NCBI GenBank assembly: GCA_002493945.1
Contig: DLAL01000047.1
Location: 1 to 64,000 of the forward strand
Direction: 5' to 3'
Source of the DNA: Porphyromonadaceae bacterium UBA7048
GTDB taxonomy: Bacteria; Bacteroidota; Bacteroidia; Bacteroidales; Muribaculaceae
DNA: 64,000 nt
Shown piece after piece: positions 8,643-17,205 of this stretch; the stretch's first letter is position 1; every line of letters starts with the position of its first letter. A program made the position numbers and the translations under genes. The notes beneath the pieces were generated by a model that did no database searches, had not been told where the DNA came from, and saw only the letters and a program-made list of their open reading frames with translations.

Positions 8643-9266
8643 ATGGCAAAGAAAGACAACGATACCACACAGGCTAAAGAAAGATTCTGCTCCATACTCC
8701 GCGACACTGCACGCGAGAACATCGGCTACGTCATCGAGGACCTCGAGGCGTGGGGATTTTTCGATGCTCCGGCCTCATCGCAGGGCCACGGCGCCTATCC
8801 GGGCGGCCTGCTCGAGCACTCCCTGAACGTCTACGACGCCGCTATGGCCACACGACAGAGCCTCGTGGCTGCACGTCCTGACCTCGAAAATCAGCTCCCG
8901 GCCGATTCGGTAGCCATCGCGGCGCTCCTGCACGACGTATGCAAGGCTAACTTCTATCAGCTCATCAGGCGCAAGAAACGCAACGAGATAGGCATCTTCG
9001 AGGAAGTCGAGCAGTACGAGATTCACGATGAGAATTTCCCTGTCGGCCACGGCGAGAAGTCGGTCATCCTGCTGCTCCAGTCGGGCCTTGACCTCACCGA
9101 CGACGAGATTTATGCCATCCGCTGGCATATGGGTCCGTGGAATCTTTCACGTGATGACGAGCGTTTCTATCGTCAGGCCGGCCGTCAGTCAGCACTTCAG
9201 CCGCTCATCCATGCCGCCGACACCATAGCGTCGGCTCTGCTTGAGCGCCCGGCAGCGAAGTGCTAA
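8643..9266 (+). CDS. HD-domain hydrolase
   Basis: A 207-residue soluble protein with an HD-superfamily metal site: GGLLEHSLNVYD supplies the first His and AALLHDVCKANFY the HD pair, with further histidines at GHGEKSV and AIRWHMGPW. Such proteins are metal-dependent phosphohydrolases acting on nucleotides or nucleic-acid-linked substrates. The order of histidines resembles the YhaM/3'-5' exoribonuclease HD domain, but there is no OB domain, so the substrate is not assignable. It ends the operon that starts at 6600. Confidence 0.8.
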   Translation: MAKKDNDTTQAKERFCSILRDTARENIGYVIEDLEAWGFFDAPASSQGHGAYPGGLLEHSLNVYDAAMATRQSLVAARPDLENQLPADSVAIAALLHDVCKANFYQLIRRKKRNEIGIFEEVEQYEIHDENFPVGHGEKSVILLLQSGLDLTDDEIYAIRWHMGPWNLSRDDERFYRQAGRQSALQPLIHAADTIASALLERPAAKC

Positions 9267-9303
9267 GAAATGTAAAAGTGCAAGCGATTCCGAAATAATT
9301 CGC

Positions 9304-9311
9304 TACATTTG
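9304..9311 (+). promoter_or_regulatory. -7 promoter box for the lipoprotein-pepT-miaA genes
   Basis: TACATTTG is an exact TAnnTTTG box 29 bases before the ATG at 9340. No clear TTTG is seen at -33. Confidence 0.5.
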
Positions 9312-9339
9312 CAAATTAAATATCTAAATATCTGAAAGT

Positions 9340-10131
9340 ATGAAAACGATATTCGGCCGACTCCTCGTCGGCGCCGTTCTCGTAGCCGGCCTCTCCGCAT
9401 GCTCCGGCAGTTCTTCGAAGCAGTCGCCCGTGCTCGAAGCCCAAAGTTTCCGTCTGAACACCGAGCTCGGCAAATTGGCCCAGGACAGCCCCGAGTTCCT
9501 TTCCGACATAGCAGTGAACTATGCCGGTGACACGCTCGCGGTGTCGGTCGACTTTGCCGACCCCTCCCTGAAGGCATCCGACTTCTCCGAGCCGCTCGTG
9601 CAGTACGTCATCGCTCAGTACCTCAAGGCACATCCCGGCAAGAATCTCGACGAACTGCTCAACACCCTCGGCGAGACCAAGGGTACGATGGCCGTGACAG
9701 TGGCAGATGTCGACGGCGCTTCCGTGAAGTATGACCTCAACTCCGCTCAGCTCAAGAACCTCTTCAAGCGCAAACCGATGGAACTGGGCTACAACGAAGT
9801 CCGCGCCAAAGTCGTCGCCATCATGGAATCGCGCTGCGAGGCACTGAAGAACGAGTACAGGGCCGAATCCGTGGAATTCACCATTGCCGGCGGCTTCGCC
9901 CAGTACACATTCACATTCGCCCGTCCGACGGCTTTCGCATCTCTCAATCAGGCAAGCCTCCGCGGACGTTACCTCAAGCCCCTTCAGTCTCAGTACGAGA
10001 GCTATGGCGCATGCCGCTCTATGGTCGAGGAATTCCTCAGGAGTTTCTCCATCGACGGCTACCGCTATGTATATACCGATGAGGCCGGCTCCAAGAAGAT
10101 AAGTGCCGCCATTCCCTGGAATATGATTTGA
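9340..10131 (+). CDS. Predicted lipoprotein of unknown function
   Basis: A 263-residue protein with a lipoprotein signal: hydrophobic segment LLVGAVLVAGLSAC with Cys at residue 21, followed by Ser-rich sequence, so it is probably anchored in the periplasm-facing or outer membrane. The mature part is mixed alpha/beta with no motif I can name. It has repeated DxxD-like acidic turns and a C-terminal YRYVYTDEAGSKKISAAIPW segment. The next gene, pepT, begins within a dozen bases of its stop, so it shares the transcript with pepT and miaA. Confidence 0.75.
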   Translation: MKTIFGRLLVGAVLVAGLSACSGSSSKQSPVLEAQSFRLNTELGKLAQDSPEFLSDIAVNYAGDTLAVSVDFADPSLKASDFSEPLVQYVIAQYLKAHPGKNLDELLNTLGETKGTMAVTVADVDGASVKYDLNSAQLKNLFKRKPMELGYNEVRAKVVAIMESRCEALKNEYRAESVEFTIAGGFAQYTFTFARPTAFASLNQASLRGRYLKPLQSQYESYGACRSMVEEFLRSFSIDGYRYVYTDEAGSKKISAAIPWNMI

Positions 10132-10142
10132 ACCGACACGCC

Positions 10143-11378
10143 ATGACCTTAGTAGACAGATTTCTCCAGTATGTGAAGTTCGACACCCAGAGCGACGAAC
10201 TCACCAATATGACCCCGTCCACTCCCGGACAGATGAAGTTCGCCGAATACCTCAAAGGCGAACTCGAAGAACTCGGACTCAGCGACATCACCCTCGACGA
10301 CAACGGCTATCTCTTCGCCACACTGCCGTCGAATCTGCCCGCAGGCACCACGGTGCCCACTGTAGGCTTCATCGCACACCTCGATACGTCGCCCGACATG
10401 TCGGGCCGTCACGTCGCTCCCCGCATCGTCGAGAACTACGACGGCGGCGACATCGTGCTCAACTCGGCCACGGGCATCACCCTCTCGCCGGCCGACTTCC
10501 CCGAACTGACGCGCTACAAGGGCCAGGACATCATCGTCACCGACGGCAACACACTCCTCGGCGCCGATGACAAGGCAGGCATCGCCGAAATCATATCGGC
10601 CATGGACTATCTCATCCATCATCCCGAAATCAAGCACGGCGACATCCGCGTGGGCTTCAATCCCGACGAGGAAATCGGTCTGGGCGCACACAAATTCGAC
10701 GTGGAGCGCTTCGGCTGCGACTTCGCCTACACCATGGACGGCGGCGAGATAGGCGAGCTCGAGTTCGAGAACTTCAACGCCGCAGTGGCCCGTGTCACCT
10801 TCGCCGGCCGCAACGTGCACCCCGGCTATGCCAAGCACAAGATGATCAACTCCATGCGCATCGCCAACCAGTTCGTCATCATGCTGCCGCGCTGGGAGAC
10901 CCCCGAGCACACCGAGGACTACGAAGGCTTCTACCACCTCATCTCCATGGAGGGCACGGTCGAGAAGACAACCCTCACATACATCATCCGCGACCACGAC
11001 CGCGACCGCTTCGAGCGCCGCAAGAAAGAGCTCGAGCACCTCGCGCGCAAGATCAACCACGAGTATCCCGGATGCTGCACCATAGAGATTAAGGACCAGT
11101 ACTACAACATGCGTGAGAAGATCGAGCCCGTCTTGCACATCATCGACATCGCTATGGAGGCTATGCGCCGCAACGACATCGAGCCCAAGGTGCAGCCCAT
11201 CCGCGGCGGCACGGACGGCGCCCAGCTCTCGTTCAAGGGACTTCCGTGTCCCAACATCTTCGCCGGAGGTCTCAACTTCCACGGCCGCTACGAGTACGTC
11301 CCCGTTCCTTCGATGGAGAAGGCCGCGGCCGTTGTCGTCGAGATTGCCCGTATAGTAGGCGAAGGCAAGATTAAGTGA
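10143..11378 (+). CDS. pepT: Peptidase T (aminotripeptidase)
   Basis: PepT removes the N-terminal residue of tripeptides in the cytosol. The 411-residue protein shows M20-family metal ligands: FIAHLDTSPD (first His and Asp), LGADDKAGIAE (bridging Asp), FNPDEEIGLGAH (catalytic and metal Glu), YTMDGGEIGE and a late His in LNFHGRYEYVP. The frame is open from a TTG at 10128, but the ATG at 10143 (MTLVDRFLQYVKFDTQSDE) matches the family start. Its stop overlaps the miaA start by one base (TGATG). Confidence 0.95.
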   Translation: MTLVDRFLQYVKFDTQSDELTNMTPSTPGQMKFAEYLKGELEELGLSDITLDDNGYLFATLPSNLPAGTTVPTVGFIAHLDTSPDMSGRHVAPRIVENYDGGDIVLNSATGITLSPADFPELTRYKGQDIIVTDGNTLLGADDKAGIAEIISAMDYLIHHPEIKHGDIRVGFNPDEEIGLGAHKFDVERFGCDFAYTMDGGEIGELEFENFNAAVARVTFAGRNVHPGYAKHKMINSMRIANQFVIMLPRWETPEHTEDYEGFYHLISMEGTVEKTTLTYIIRDHDRDRFERRKKELEHLARKINHEYPGCCTIEIKDQYYNMREKIEPVLHIIDIAMEAMRRNDIEPKVQPIRGGTDGAQLSFKGLPCPNIFAGGLNFHGRYEYVPVPSMEKAAAVVVEIARIVGEGKIK

Positions 11379-12286
11379 TGGACCTGAGCGCGAAGACCCT
11401 CGTTGTCGTCACCGGCCCCACCGCATCGGGCAAGACGGCCCTCGCCGTCGCCCTGGCGGAGCACTACGGCACCGAAATCATATCGGCCGATTCGCGCCAG
11501 CTCTACCGTGACATACCCATAGGCACGGCTGCGCCCACCCCTGAGGAGCGCGGCCGTGCTTTTCATCATCTTGTGGGCATACTCGGCCTCGACGCCTACT
11601 ACAGCGCCGCGCGCTTCGAGGAGGATGCCCTCGCCATCCTCCGCACCATATGGCAGAGCCGCGACATCGCCGTGGTGTGCGGCGGCTCGATGATGTACGT
11701 CGACGCGCTCTGCCATGGCATCGACGAGATGCCCACGGTCAGCGACAGCGTGCGCGCCTACGTCCTGTCGCTCCTCGACGCCCACGGGCTTGAAGGCGTC
11801 CTCGCCCAGCTGCAGATAGTCGACCCCGACTACTATGCCGAGGTCGACCGCGCCAATACGCGCCGCGTGGTCCACGCCCTTGAAGTCAGCCTTGAGGCCG
11901 GCGTCCCCTTCTCCTCGCTACGCACGGGGCGCTCGCGGAGCCGCGACTTCCGCATACTCAAGTTCGCCATCAGCCGCGACCGCGCCGACCTCTTCGACCG
12001 CATCAACCGCCGTGTCGACGCCATGATAGCCGACGGACTCGAGGACGAGGCCGTCCGGGCAGCCTCTCGCGGCGACTTCAACTCCCTCAACACCGTGGGC
12101 TACAAGGAACTCGCGGCCATGCGCCGCGGCGAGATGGACCGTCCGACGGCCATAGCGCGCATAGCCAAGAATACCCGCGTTTATGCTAAAAAGCAGCTTA
12201 CGTGGCTCAAACGCGACCCCGATGTAATATGGCTCTGTCCCGACACAGCCTTCGCTGATGCCGTGCGCATGATCGACAGCAAATGA
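11378..12286 (+). CDS. miaA: tRNA dimethylallyltransferase
   Basis: MiaA adds a dimethylallyl group to N6 of A37 in tRNAs reading UNN codons. The protein of about 302 residues has the P-loop VTGPTASGKTALAVAL, the substrate motif ISADSRQLYRDIPIGTAAP, and GYKEL with the following basic helix near the C-terminus (RIAKNTRVYAKKQLTWLKRD), all hallmarks of the family. I chose the ATG at 11378 rather than the GTG at 11375 because it overlaps the pepT stop as TGATG. It converges on the helicase gene, with only 34 bases between the stops. Confidence 0.95.
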   Translation: MDLSAKTLVVVTGPTASGKTALAVALAEHYGTEIISADSRQLYRDIPIGTAAPTPEERGRAFHHLVGILGLDAYYSAARFEEDALAILRTIWQSRDIAVVCGGSMMYVDALCHGIDEMPTVSDSVRAYVLSLLDAHGLEGVLAQLQIVDPDYYAEVDRANTRRVVHALEVSLEAGVPFSSLRTGRSRSRDFRILKFAISRDRADLFDRINRRVDAMIADGLEDEAVRAASRGDFNSLNTVGYKELAAMRRGEMDRPTAIARIAKNTRVYAKKQLTWLKRDPDVIWLCPDTAFADAVRMIDSK

Positions 12287-12320
12287 TACGATAAAGCTTA
12301 TATGACGGGCTCTGTCTGAT

Positions 12321-14807
12321 TTAACCTTGCGTCGTCTCCTCCCGTACGGCCTGCGCGACTTCGCTCCGTGAGAGCATACGGAAGTGGGGAAGGGCGGTCT
12401 GAAGTATGCTGTCGGGCTTCTCGCTCATTCCTATGGCGAGGCGTCGACGGGCACGCGAGAAGGCCACATAGAGGATGCGCGCACGGTCGGTCAGCGAGCC
12501 GAAGCGGGTTGAGGCGTCGAAGAGGATGACGTTGTCGGCTTCGAGACCCTTGGCTTTGTGTACGGTCATGATAGACAGACGCTCGCGTACGATTCCGCAG
12601 GCGAAGAGGTCCGATTCGTGGTAAGTTATCAGGTCGTAGAGATAGCGCCCGAGCATGTCGCGGAAGTGCTGCGGACAGTCCGCCTCGACGATGTGCCTGT
12701 CAATCAGCTCGGTCAGATAATTCAGATGAGGAATCGGACTGATGACCGACGCCGCGCACATGCGGTCATGCGCTTCCTCGACGGCTTGGCCGAGGCTTCC
12801 GCCGGGCGTCTCCAGCATCGCACGGAAGCTGCCGAACAGAGGTCCGTAGCGCTCACGCAGACGCCGGGACAGGCGCTCCACGTCGGGATTTCCGGCGAGA
12901 TGCCGGGCGATATGCTCCGCTTTTCGCCGTGCTTCGGGCAGAAGTGCCACGAGCAGCTGGGCCGTGGCTGCTGCGTCGTCAGAGGCGTTGTGGCTGTTCA
13001 CTCCCGAGAGACTCAGATGGTGAGTCATGGCCGCCAGCGTGTGGCTATGGAGCGACGGGTAGAGCAGTTGCGACAGCCGGAGCGTGTCGATGGCGGCGGC
13101 CGTGTCGGCAAGCCAGTCGGGACATGCCAGCGACGTGCGTCGCCTGATGTTCTGCCGCAGCATCATGCAGTCGAAGGTCTCGTTATGTCCGGCGACTACC
13201 GTGTCGGTCCCTGCATACTCGATGAACTGCGCGAAGGCTTCCGGCGGAGACTGTTTCGCGGCAGAGGGGTATACGTCGAGCAAGGGATTGGGAAGGCCGC
13301 CGGCGAGGGTGCGCGGCAGCCGCTTGTCAGTAGAGATGAAGACTTCGAACCGCGACCCTTCGACAATCCTGCCGCCGCGCACTTTCACAGCGGCTATCTG
13401 CACGACGTCGTCGGCGAACACATCGAGACCTGTCGTCTCGGTGTCGAGCACCGTGACGGTGCGCTCGGGATCGGAGGCTATGCGGCAGAAACGAGGCACG
13501 GCCCATTCGGCGGGAGAGTGCAGCAGATGTTCGGGCGACACGGCGCTCCTGCGCAGGACCGACACCACATTCTGCGCGGCAGTCAGTGTCCGCACGATGC
13601 CGAAACGGAAGAGTATCTGCGCCCAGGCGTGCCACTGCATAGGCGAGGCCACCACGGCGAGGTGCGCCCAGATGGTCTTGAACGCTATCTGATGGAACAC
13701 ATCCTGCTTCGATATGTGGAAATGCCCGAGTCCGACCTGCGCGAAGGCATACGAGAGGGCGTCGCCTTCGGCGTTCGACCGCACAAGGACCGTCACACTT
13801 TCATGAGGATTCTCCACGAGCCACCGCCGTGCGGTGTGCGCGGCCATCATCAGCAGTCCCGACGGCGTCGCGGTATATGCCGTCAGCGCGTCGTCAAGTC
13901 GCTCGTCCTTCACGGCGTCCGGCAGAAAATCCGGACTGATGCCGAGCCACGTGCGCGCCACATCGTTGCACAGACTGACGAGATAGCCGGGCGAACGGTA
14001 GTTGCGCCGCAGACGCATGATGCGGTTGCCGCTCATGCGCTTCACGATGTCGAGCGCGCGTCCTCCGGCACCGATGAAGCTGAAGATGGCCTGCTGCTCG
14101 TCGCCGAAGAATACGGCCGTACGGTCGGCCCGGTCGCATACCTCCTCGATGATGGCGAGCTGGAGCGGAGTCATGTCCTGCACCTCGTCGACCTGTATCC
14201 AGCGGTAGCCCGTCATGGAGTATCCGGAGGCATCGGGCGCCGTCAGCGCCGTATAGGCCATCAGCAGGATGTCGTTGAAGTCTATCAGACGGTTTGCCGC
14301 CTTGTATGCTGTGTAGGCGCGGATGCGGGCCTCGTCGTCGGGCGTAATCATACTTCCGGGCGACCGCGTCACCCACGACGGATGGTCGTGAGCCTGCTGG
14401 TAGAGGTAGTCGGCCTTGTCGGTGAAGGCTTTGATGTCGGCCGCTTTGCGCAGTCCGGTGTTGGTGAAGAGGTATTCGTTGCGGTCCTCTTCGTCGAGCA
14501 CGGTCGTGTCGGGCGGAATGATGCCGTTCTCATAGAGAAAGCGCAGGCAGAACCTGTGGATGTTACCCACGAAAAGTCCTGCCGGCGCTTTGCCTGTGTA
14601 TGTGGTGATGCGCGACTTCATCTCGCGCGCAGCGCGGTTGGTGAATGTGATGCACAGCATCCGGTCGAACGGCACTCCGGAGGCCGCCGCATGGCTCACC
14701 CTGCGTGCAAGAATATGCGTCTTGCCGCATCCGGGCCCGGCAAGGACCAGTGCAGCTCCCGAGGAGAGCTCCACTATCCGCTGCTGGCTCCGGTCGTCGT
14801 GTCCCAT
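12321..14807 (-). CDS. UvrD-type helicase with an inserted DEDDh exonuclease domain
   Basis: An 828-residue superfamily 1 helicase. Walker A is GPGCGKT (residues 24-30), motif II DEVQD (207-211), motif III FFGDEQQA, motif IV RRNYRSPGYL, motif V TVHKAKGLE (748-756) and motif VI YVAFSRARRRL (780-790). Between motifs IV and V, at about residues 450-625, sits a complete DnaQ-like 3'-5' exonuclease domain: LDTETTGLD (D455, E457), AGHNETFD (D546) and HNASDD (H606, D611). Both active sites look intact, so the enzyme could unwind and trim DNA ends in repair. It is the last gene of the 12-gene minus operon, 19 bases after the SGNH hydrolase, and has no obvious link to murein metabolism. Confidence 0.9.
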   Translation of the reverse strand: MGHDDRSQQRIVELSSGAALVLAGPGCGKTHILARRVSHAAASGVPFDRMLCITFTNRAAREMKSRITTYTGKAPAGLFVGNIHRFCLRFLYENGIIPPDTTVLDEEDRNEYLFTNTGLRKAADIKAFTDKADYLYQQAHDHPSWVTRSPGSMITPDDEARIRAYTAYKAANRLIDFNDILLMAYTALTAPDASGYSMTGYRWIQVDEVQDMTPLQLAIIEEVCDRADRTAVFFGDEQQAIFSFIGAGGRALDIVKRMSGNRIMRLRRNYRSPGYLVSLCNDVARTWLGISPDFLPDAVKDERLDDALTAYTATPSGLLMMAAHTARRWLVENPHESVTVLVRSNAEGDALSYAFAQVGLGHFHISKQDVFHQIAFKTIWAHLAVVASPMQWHAWAQILFRFGIVRTLTAAQNVVSVLRRSAVSPEHLLHSPAEWAVPRFCRIASDPERTVTVLDTETTGLDVFADDVVQIAAVKVRGGRIVEGSRFEVFISTDKRLPRTLAGGLPNPLLDVYPSAAKQSPPEAFAQFIEYAGTDTVVAGHNETFDCMMLRQNIRRRTSLACPDWLADTAAAIDTLRLSQLLYPSLHSHTLAAMTHHLSLSGVNSHNASDDAAATAQLLVALLPEARRKAEHIARHLAGNPDVERLSRRLRERYGPLFGSFRAMLETPGGSLGQAVEEAHDRMCAASVISPIPHLNYLTELIDRHIVEADCPQHFRDMLGRYLYDLITYHESDLFACGIVRERLSIMTVHKAKGLEADNVILFDASTRFGSLTDRARILYVAFSRARRRLAIGMSEKPDSILQTALPHFRMLSRSEVAQAVREETTQG

Positions 14808-14826
14808 ACCGCGTATAGCCGGGTGG

Positions 14827-15495
14827 CTATTCCTGAATGTACGGCAGCAGAATGTCGCGCCATATCAGGTAGCCGGGCGCGAGAAGGTGCAGGCCGTCGT
14901 TGGTTAGCTCGGTGCGAAGGTTGTTGTCCTTGTCGCAGAACTCCGGATAGAGGTTGATCCACGTGACGCCCCGGCTGGCCGCTATGTCCTCCAGTCGCGC
15001 GTTTATGTCGCAGATGACCTGCTCTTTGTCAATCAGACGTTTGTATCGCCCGAACGAATTGTTGATGGGCAGGAGCGACTGCAGATAGACCTTCGTCGTC
15101 GGTGACTCGGTGCGTATGCGGCCCAGCAGTGCGTCGATGGCGGTGGCTATCGAGTCGGCTGTGAGATTATGGCTCACGTCGTTGACGCCTGCCAGAAGGA
15201 ATATCTTGGCCGGATGTCCGCGGAGAATTCCGCTGAGGCGGTTGTCGATGCCTTCGATGATGTCGCCGTTGATGCCGCGGTTGACTATGTTGGGCATGCC
15301 GAAGAGCTCATGCCACTCGCAGCCGTGTGTGAGGCTGTTGCCCAACATCACTATCGATGTCGAGTCAGTGCCGAGAGTGTCGAAGAGCGACGCCCTCTGG
15401 CCGTAGAGTTCGCCGAAATCGGTGGCGTCGGCGGCGATATTGCATCCTATCACAGCAGTGGCGGCAAGCAGAAGATTGCGGAGAGTGCGTTTCAT
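14827..15495 (-). CDS. Secreted SGNH/GDSL esterase
   Basis: A 222-residue protein with an N-terminal signal peptide (residues 1-24). The SGNH blocks are present: VMLGNSLTHG (nucleophile S54), NGDIIEGI (Gly), LAGVNDVSHN (N105) and NDGLHLLAPGY (D200, H203). Such enzymes deacetylate sugars or lipids in the periplasm. Lying 3 bases after murQ in a murein operon, it could remove O-acetyl groups from MurNAc or other sugars, but that is inference; no substrate signature is visible. Confidence 0.85.
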   Translation of the reverse strand: MKRTLRNLLLAATAVIGCNIAADATDFGELYGQRASLFDTLGTDSTSIVMLGNSLTHGCEWHELFGMPNIVNRGINGDIIEGIDNRLSGILRGHPAKIFLLAGVNDVSHNLTADSIATAIDALLGRIRTESPTTKVYLQSLLPINNSFGRYKRLIDKEQVICDINARLEDIAASRGVTWINLYPEFCDKDNNLRTELTNDGLHLLAPGYLIWRDILLPYIQE

Positions 15496-15498
15496 CGG

Positions 15499-16329
15499 TT
15501 ATTCCTCCTCGCTTTCGTGTCCGCGGTAGGCGTCGACAGCCTTCTTCACCGATCCGTGCATGAGCAGCAGACGCTTGGCCTCGTCGTATTCCAGTCCGAG
15601 CTCGTCGATGATCATGCGCGTGCCACGGTCCACGAGTTTGGCGTTCGACAGCTGCATGTTCACCATCTTGTTGCCTTTCACGCGGCCCATCTTGATCATG
15701 GTGGCGGTGGTAATCATGTTGCAGATCATCTTCTGGCCCGTACCGCTCTTCATGCGCGAACTGCCGGTGACGTATTCGGGACCGACAATCATCTCTATGG
15801 CTATGTCGGCGGCTTCCGACACGGGAGCGTCGGGGTTCGACGTGATGGCAGCTGTGAGGATGCCGTGCTTGCGGCACTCCTTGAGCGCGCCGATGACGTA
15901 TGGCGTGGTGCCCGAAGCGGCGATGCCGATGACTGTGTCCTTGTCGTTGATGCCGAATTTCTCAAGGTCGTGCCATCCCTGAAGCGTATCGTCCTCCGCG
16001 TTCTCCACGGGGTTGCGCAGAGCGGTGTCGCCGCCGGCGATGATGCCGATCACCCACGAGGGCTCCATGCCGAATGTCGGGGGAATCTCCGAGGCGTCAA
16101 GCACGCCGAGACGGCCTGATGTGCCGGCGCCCATATAGAAGATACGGCCGCCGCGCTTCATGCGCGGTACAATCTCGTTGACAAGTTTCTCTACGGCCGG
16201 AAGGGCTTTCTCGACGGCAAATGCCACCTTCTTGTCCTCTTCGTTGATTTCACGGATGATTTCACCGGCCGATTTCTTCTCAAGGTCATTGTAGAGTGAA
16301 GGCTGTTCACTGATTTTTACGAATGCCAT
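15499..16329 (-). CDS. murQ: N-acetylmuramic acid 6-phosphate etherase
   Basis: MurQ splits the D-lactyl ether of MurNAc-6-phosphate to give GlcNAc-6-phosphate and D-lactate in the cytosol. The 276-residue protein has the SIS-type motif FYMGAGTSGRLGVLDASEIPPTFG, IAGGDTALRNPVENAEDD, VIGIAASGTTPYVIGAL and the LGSSRMKSGTGQKMI-like segment with MVNMQLSNAKL. It lies 24 bases after the kinase gene and 3 bases before the SGNH gene, completing the import-phosphorylate-cleave order of murT-murK-murQ clusters known from Tannerella forsythia. Confidence 0.95.
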   Translation of the reverse strand: MAFVKISEQPSLYNDLEKKSAGEIIREINEEDKKVAFAVEKALPAVEKLVNEIVPRMKRGGRIFYMGAGTSGRLGVLDASEIPPTFGMEPSWVIGIIAGGDTALRNPVENAEDDTLQGWHDLEKFGINDKDTVIGIAASGTTPYVIGALKECRKHGILTAAITSNPDAPVSEAADIAIEMIVGPEYVTGSSRMKSGTGQKMICNMITTATMIKMGRVKGNKMVNMQLSNAKLVDRGTRMIIDELGLEYDEAKRLLLMHGSVKKAVDAYRGHESEEE

Positions 16330-16353
16330 ATAACTCTTGATTGGTTTGATATT

Positions 16354-17205
16354 TTAATGTGCTGTGTGGAATTTGATGAGACCCTCCATAGGGCTCTTCA
16401 CGATGGTGCCTACGGTGCAGCCCTCGGCCTGAGCGGCTTCGCGCAGGATGTCGGCGAAGTAATACGCTATCGAACCGATGAAGTTCACGCTGTGCCTGGC
16501 GTACTCGGTGTACTGAGTGATGTTGCGGCGGAAGAAAGCGCGGAATGCCGACAGAATCAGCGCGTGGATTTCGGGCACATCGCTGTTTTTGCTCAGGAAG
16601 GGGGTCACTGACGCCAGGAAGCGGTTGGCCTGCGGCTCCTTGTACACTCGGCGGATGATGGTGAGCAGGTCGAGGTTGTATTCGTCCAGGAATCGGGCGC
16701 ATACCTCTTCGGGAAGCTGCTTCTTGAGCACGTCGCCCAGGAAGTGTTTACCCAGCACGGCGCCGCTGCCTTCGTCACCGAGGATGAATCCGAGAGGCGA
16801 CACATTCTGGGCTATCGACTCGCCGTCGTACAGGCATGAGTTAGAGCCGGTGCCCATGATGCAGGCGATGCCCGGCTTGTGACCGCACAGAGCGCGGGCG
16901 GCGGCCAGCAGGTCGGTATATACTTCAACGGTCTCGGCCGACGGGATATTGGCCTTTATGGCCTGTGCTACGTTGGAGCATACCTCGGCAGAGATGCATC
17001 CGGCGCCGTAGAAGAATACAGCTGTCACCGATGCCGCGATGTCGCCGAGTTCCGGGATGAGTTCCGAAGCTATGCGTGTGCGCATTTCTTCTTCGGTGAG
17101 CATCACGGCATTCATACCCATGGTGAATACCTGTTTTTCGACTTTTCCGTCTTTGAGGGCGCACCAGTCGATTTTGGTGCTGCCACAGTCTGCAATCAGT
17201 ATCAT
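16354..17205 (-). CDS. murK: MurNAc/GlcNAc kinase of the BadF/BadG type (MurK-like)
   Basis: A 283-residue kinase of the ASKHA fold. The phosphate-1 loop is ILIADCGSTKIDWC, phosphate-2 is IACIMGTGSNSCLYDG, followed by PLGFILGDEGSGAVLGKHF with the expected DEGSG motif, and a late adenosine segment. The family includes MurK of T. forsythia, which phosphorylates MurNAc after import, and eukaryotic GlcNAc kinase. Position between the NagX-like gene (4-base overlap) and murQ supports MurNAc as the substrate; GlcNAc could also be used. Confidence 0.88.
   Translation of the reverse strand: MILIADCGSTKIDWCALKDGKVEKQVFTMGMNAVMLTEEEMRTRIASELIPELGDIAASVTAVFFYGAGCISAEVCSNVAQAIKANIPSAETVEVYTDLLAAARALCGHKPGIACIMGTGSNSCLYDGESIAQNVSPLGFILGDEGSGAVLGKHFLGDVLKKQLPEEVCARFLDEYNLDLLTIIRRVYKEPQANRFLASVTPFLSKNSDVPEIHALILSAFRAFFRRNITQYTEYARHSVNFIGSIAYYFADILREAAQAEGCTVGTIVKSPMEGLIKFHTAH

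Noticed and set aside
12558..14957. A 799-codon frame on the plus strand.
   Set aside because: It mirrors the helicase-exonuclease gene, whose motifs are all on the minus strand.
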